The notes beneath the pieces were generated by a model. The model saw only the letters and a program-made list of their open reading frames with translations, made no database searches and was not told the origin of the DNA. The position numbers were made by a program, and so were the translations under genes. DNA of 22,812 nt from Brevundimonas sp. UBA5866. GTDB lineage: Bacteria; Pseudomonadota; Alphaproteobacteria; Caulobacterales; Caulobacteraceae. Positions within the stretch are counted from its first letter, which is position 1, and every line of letters begins with the position of its first letter. Below, piece after piece: positions 22,041-22,812 of the stretch. Location: the NCBI RefSeq assembly GCF_002432125.1, contig NZ_DJFS01000019.1:1-22812 (forward strand), written 5' to 3'.

Positions 22041-22812
22041 ATGCGGCGCAGTATCGAAGAACTGAGAACCTTCTACGGCGATCCCAAAGGGGCGCTGGTC
22101 CGCCGCATCCTGTCCAGCCGTCTGTCCGATGCGTGGGGAACCGCCGACGGGTGCGACGTGCTGGGTCTGGGCTATGCCACCCCCTTTCTGGACCAGTTCT
22201 CCAGCGCGCGCCGCGTTGTGGCCGCCATGCCCGGCGGTCAGGGGGCCGAAGCGTGGACCGCCTCCGGTCGCAACCGCACCACCCTCGTCAACGATCGCGC
22301 CCTGCCCTTTCCCTCCGGCCTGTTCGACCGCGTGCTGTTGGTCCATGCCATCGAGGAAGCCGACGATGCCCAGGCCTTGTTGAACGAGGTCAGCCGCGTC
22401 CTGTCGCCCACCGGGCGGGTCATCGTGGTGTGCGCCGCCCGCGGTGGCCTGTGGGCCCGTACAGAGGCCACGCCGTTTGGCCACGGTCGTCCCTTTTCAC
22501 GCAAACAGATCGAAGGCCTGATCCGCCACTGCGGACTTGAGCCCCGCGCATGGTCGCAGGCCCTGTATGTGCCGCCGTGGCGACCCATGCTGGCCTTTTC
22601 CGATGGTATCGAACAATTCGGACGCCTGTTCGCACCGGGAACTGCGGGGGTGATCCTGATGGAGGCCGGTCGCCTGACCTATGCCCGCCCCAAGGTCCGC
22701 TCCGGCCTCAGCGTCCTGTCACCCGCCCCCGCCCTCAAACCCGTGCCAAGTTTGAGTGTGCCGCGCGTGGCTTCAGCCTCCGCGGCACAGACTGCGGCTG
22801 CGGCTGCGGCTG
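22041..22812 (+). CDS. Class I SAM-dependent methyltransferase, 3' end cut by the window
   Basis: 257 codons are visible and the frame is open to the window end. The order fits a Methyltransf_11-type fold: a short N-terminal helix (RSIEELRTFYGDPKGALVRR), motif I as CDVLGLGYATPFLDQF (38-53), acidic/hydrophobic strand FDRVLLVHAIEEADDAQALLNEVSRVLSPTGRVIVV (about 96-131), and RGGLWARTEATPFGHGRPFS, a phrase I recall from the alphaproteobacterial family next to gloB. Its substrate is unknown. The start is ATG 22041, with a -10 box directly upstream and no Shine-Dalgarno. The visible C-terminal part becomes low-complexity, Pro/Ser/Ala-rich, and ends in an Ala repeat. Confidence 0.85.
   Translation, partial: MRRSIEELRTFYGDPKGALVRRILSSRLSDAWGTADGCDVLGLGYATPFLDQFSSARRVVAAMPGGQGAEAWTASGRNRTTLVNDRALPFPSGLFDRVLLVHAIEEADDAQALLNEVSRVLSPTGRVIVVCAARGGLWARTEATPFGHGRPFSRKQIEGLIRHCGLEPRAWSQALYVPPWRPMLAFSDGIEQFGRLFAPGTAGVILMEAGRLTYARPKVRSGLSVLSPAPALKPVPSLSVPRVASASAAQTAAAAAA
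22794..22811 (+). repeat. Hexamer tandem repeat inside the methyltransferase gene
   Basis: GCGGCT is repeated three times up to the window edge, in frame as Ala-Ala units. It may continue beyond the window. It is a site open to slippage in multiples of two residues. Confidence 0.7.

Noticed and set aside
1..22812. CRISPR arrays, tRNA or rRNA genes, insertion sequences, prophage or toxin-antitoxin pairs
   Set aside because: No spaced direct repeats, cloverleaf sequences, transposase motifs or such gene pairs were seen in the window.

Overview
The window is GC-rich chromosomal DNA from an alphaproteobacterium, most likely a member of the Caulobacterales (Brevundimonas/Asticcacaulis/Caulobacter type). 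This is inferred from the plant-type glutamate-cysteine ligase, a DUF4908-like secreted protein, the large TonB-dependent receptor, the MerR plus DmdC-like acyl-CoA dehydrogenase pair, and several genes whose -10 box lies only a few bases before the start codon (leaderless or near-leaderless mRNAs). I see no rRNA, tRNA, CRISPR array, insertion sequence or phage gene. Genes are tightly packed, with 19 coding regions of which two are cut by the window edges.

Region 1 (1-3747, + strand) holds the end of an RND membrane-fusion protein, its inner-membrane RND pump, a strong terminator, and an ASCH-domain protein. Region 2 (3816-7864, - strand) holds a TonB-dependent receptor and, upstream of it, the Na+/H+ antiporter NhaA. 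The 254-base gap between them carries unusual repeats. Region 3 (8090-10843) holds a SelO-type protein AMPylase convergent with a DUF6270-like protein that has a long coiled coil.

Region 4 (11232-15643, + strand) holds a small DoxX-like membrane protein, a MerR regulator with a well-placed palindromic operator, a DmdC-like acyl-CoA dehydrogenase translationally linked to it, a second acyl-CoA dehydrogenase of the long-chain/isovaleryl catalytic type, and a 93-residue single-pass membrane protein. Both dehydrogenases are followed by clear intrinsic terminators. Together they look like an acyl-CoA-responsive beta-oxidation or branched-chain catabolism module.

Region 5 (15694-22812) is a housekeeping run: UbiB-family kinase (-), then divergent RsmE 16S rRNA methyltransferase, GshA glutamate-cysteine ligase, acetoacetyl-CoA reductase, a DUF4908-like secreted protein, GloB glyoxalase II (-), and a divergent SAM methyltransferase that runs off the end. 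GshA makes the first intermediate of glutathione, and GloB releases glutathione from S-lactoylglutathione.

I found no convincing new multi-gene system. The most unusual signals are non-coding: the dyad plus T-run before the TonB receptor and the MerR operator/leaderless promoter. At the protein level they are a SelO without C-terminal cysteines, a DUF6270-like protein with Gly at the expected nucleophile, and two neighbouring dehydrogenases with catalytic bases at different sites.
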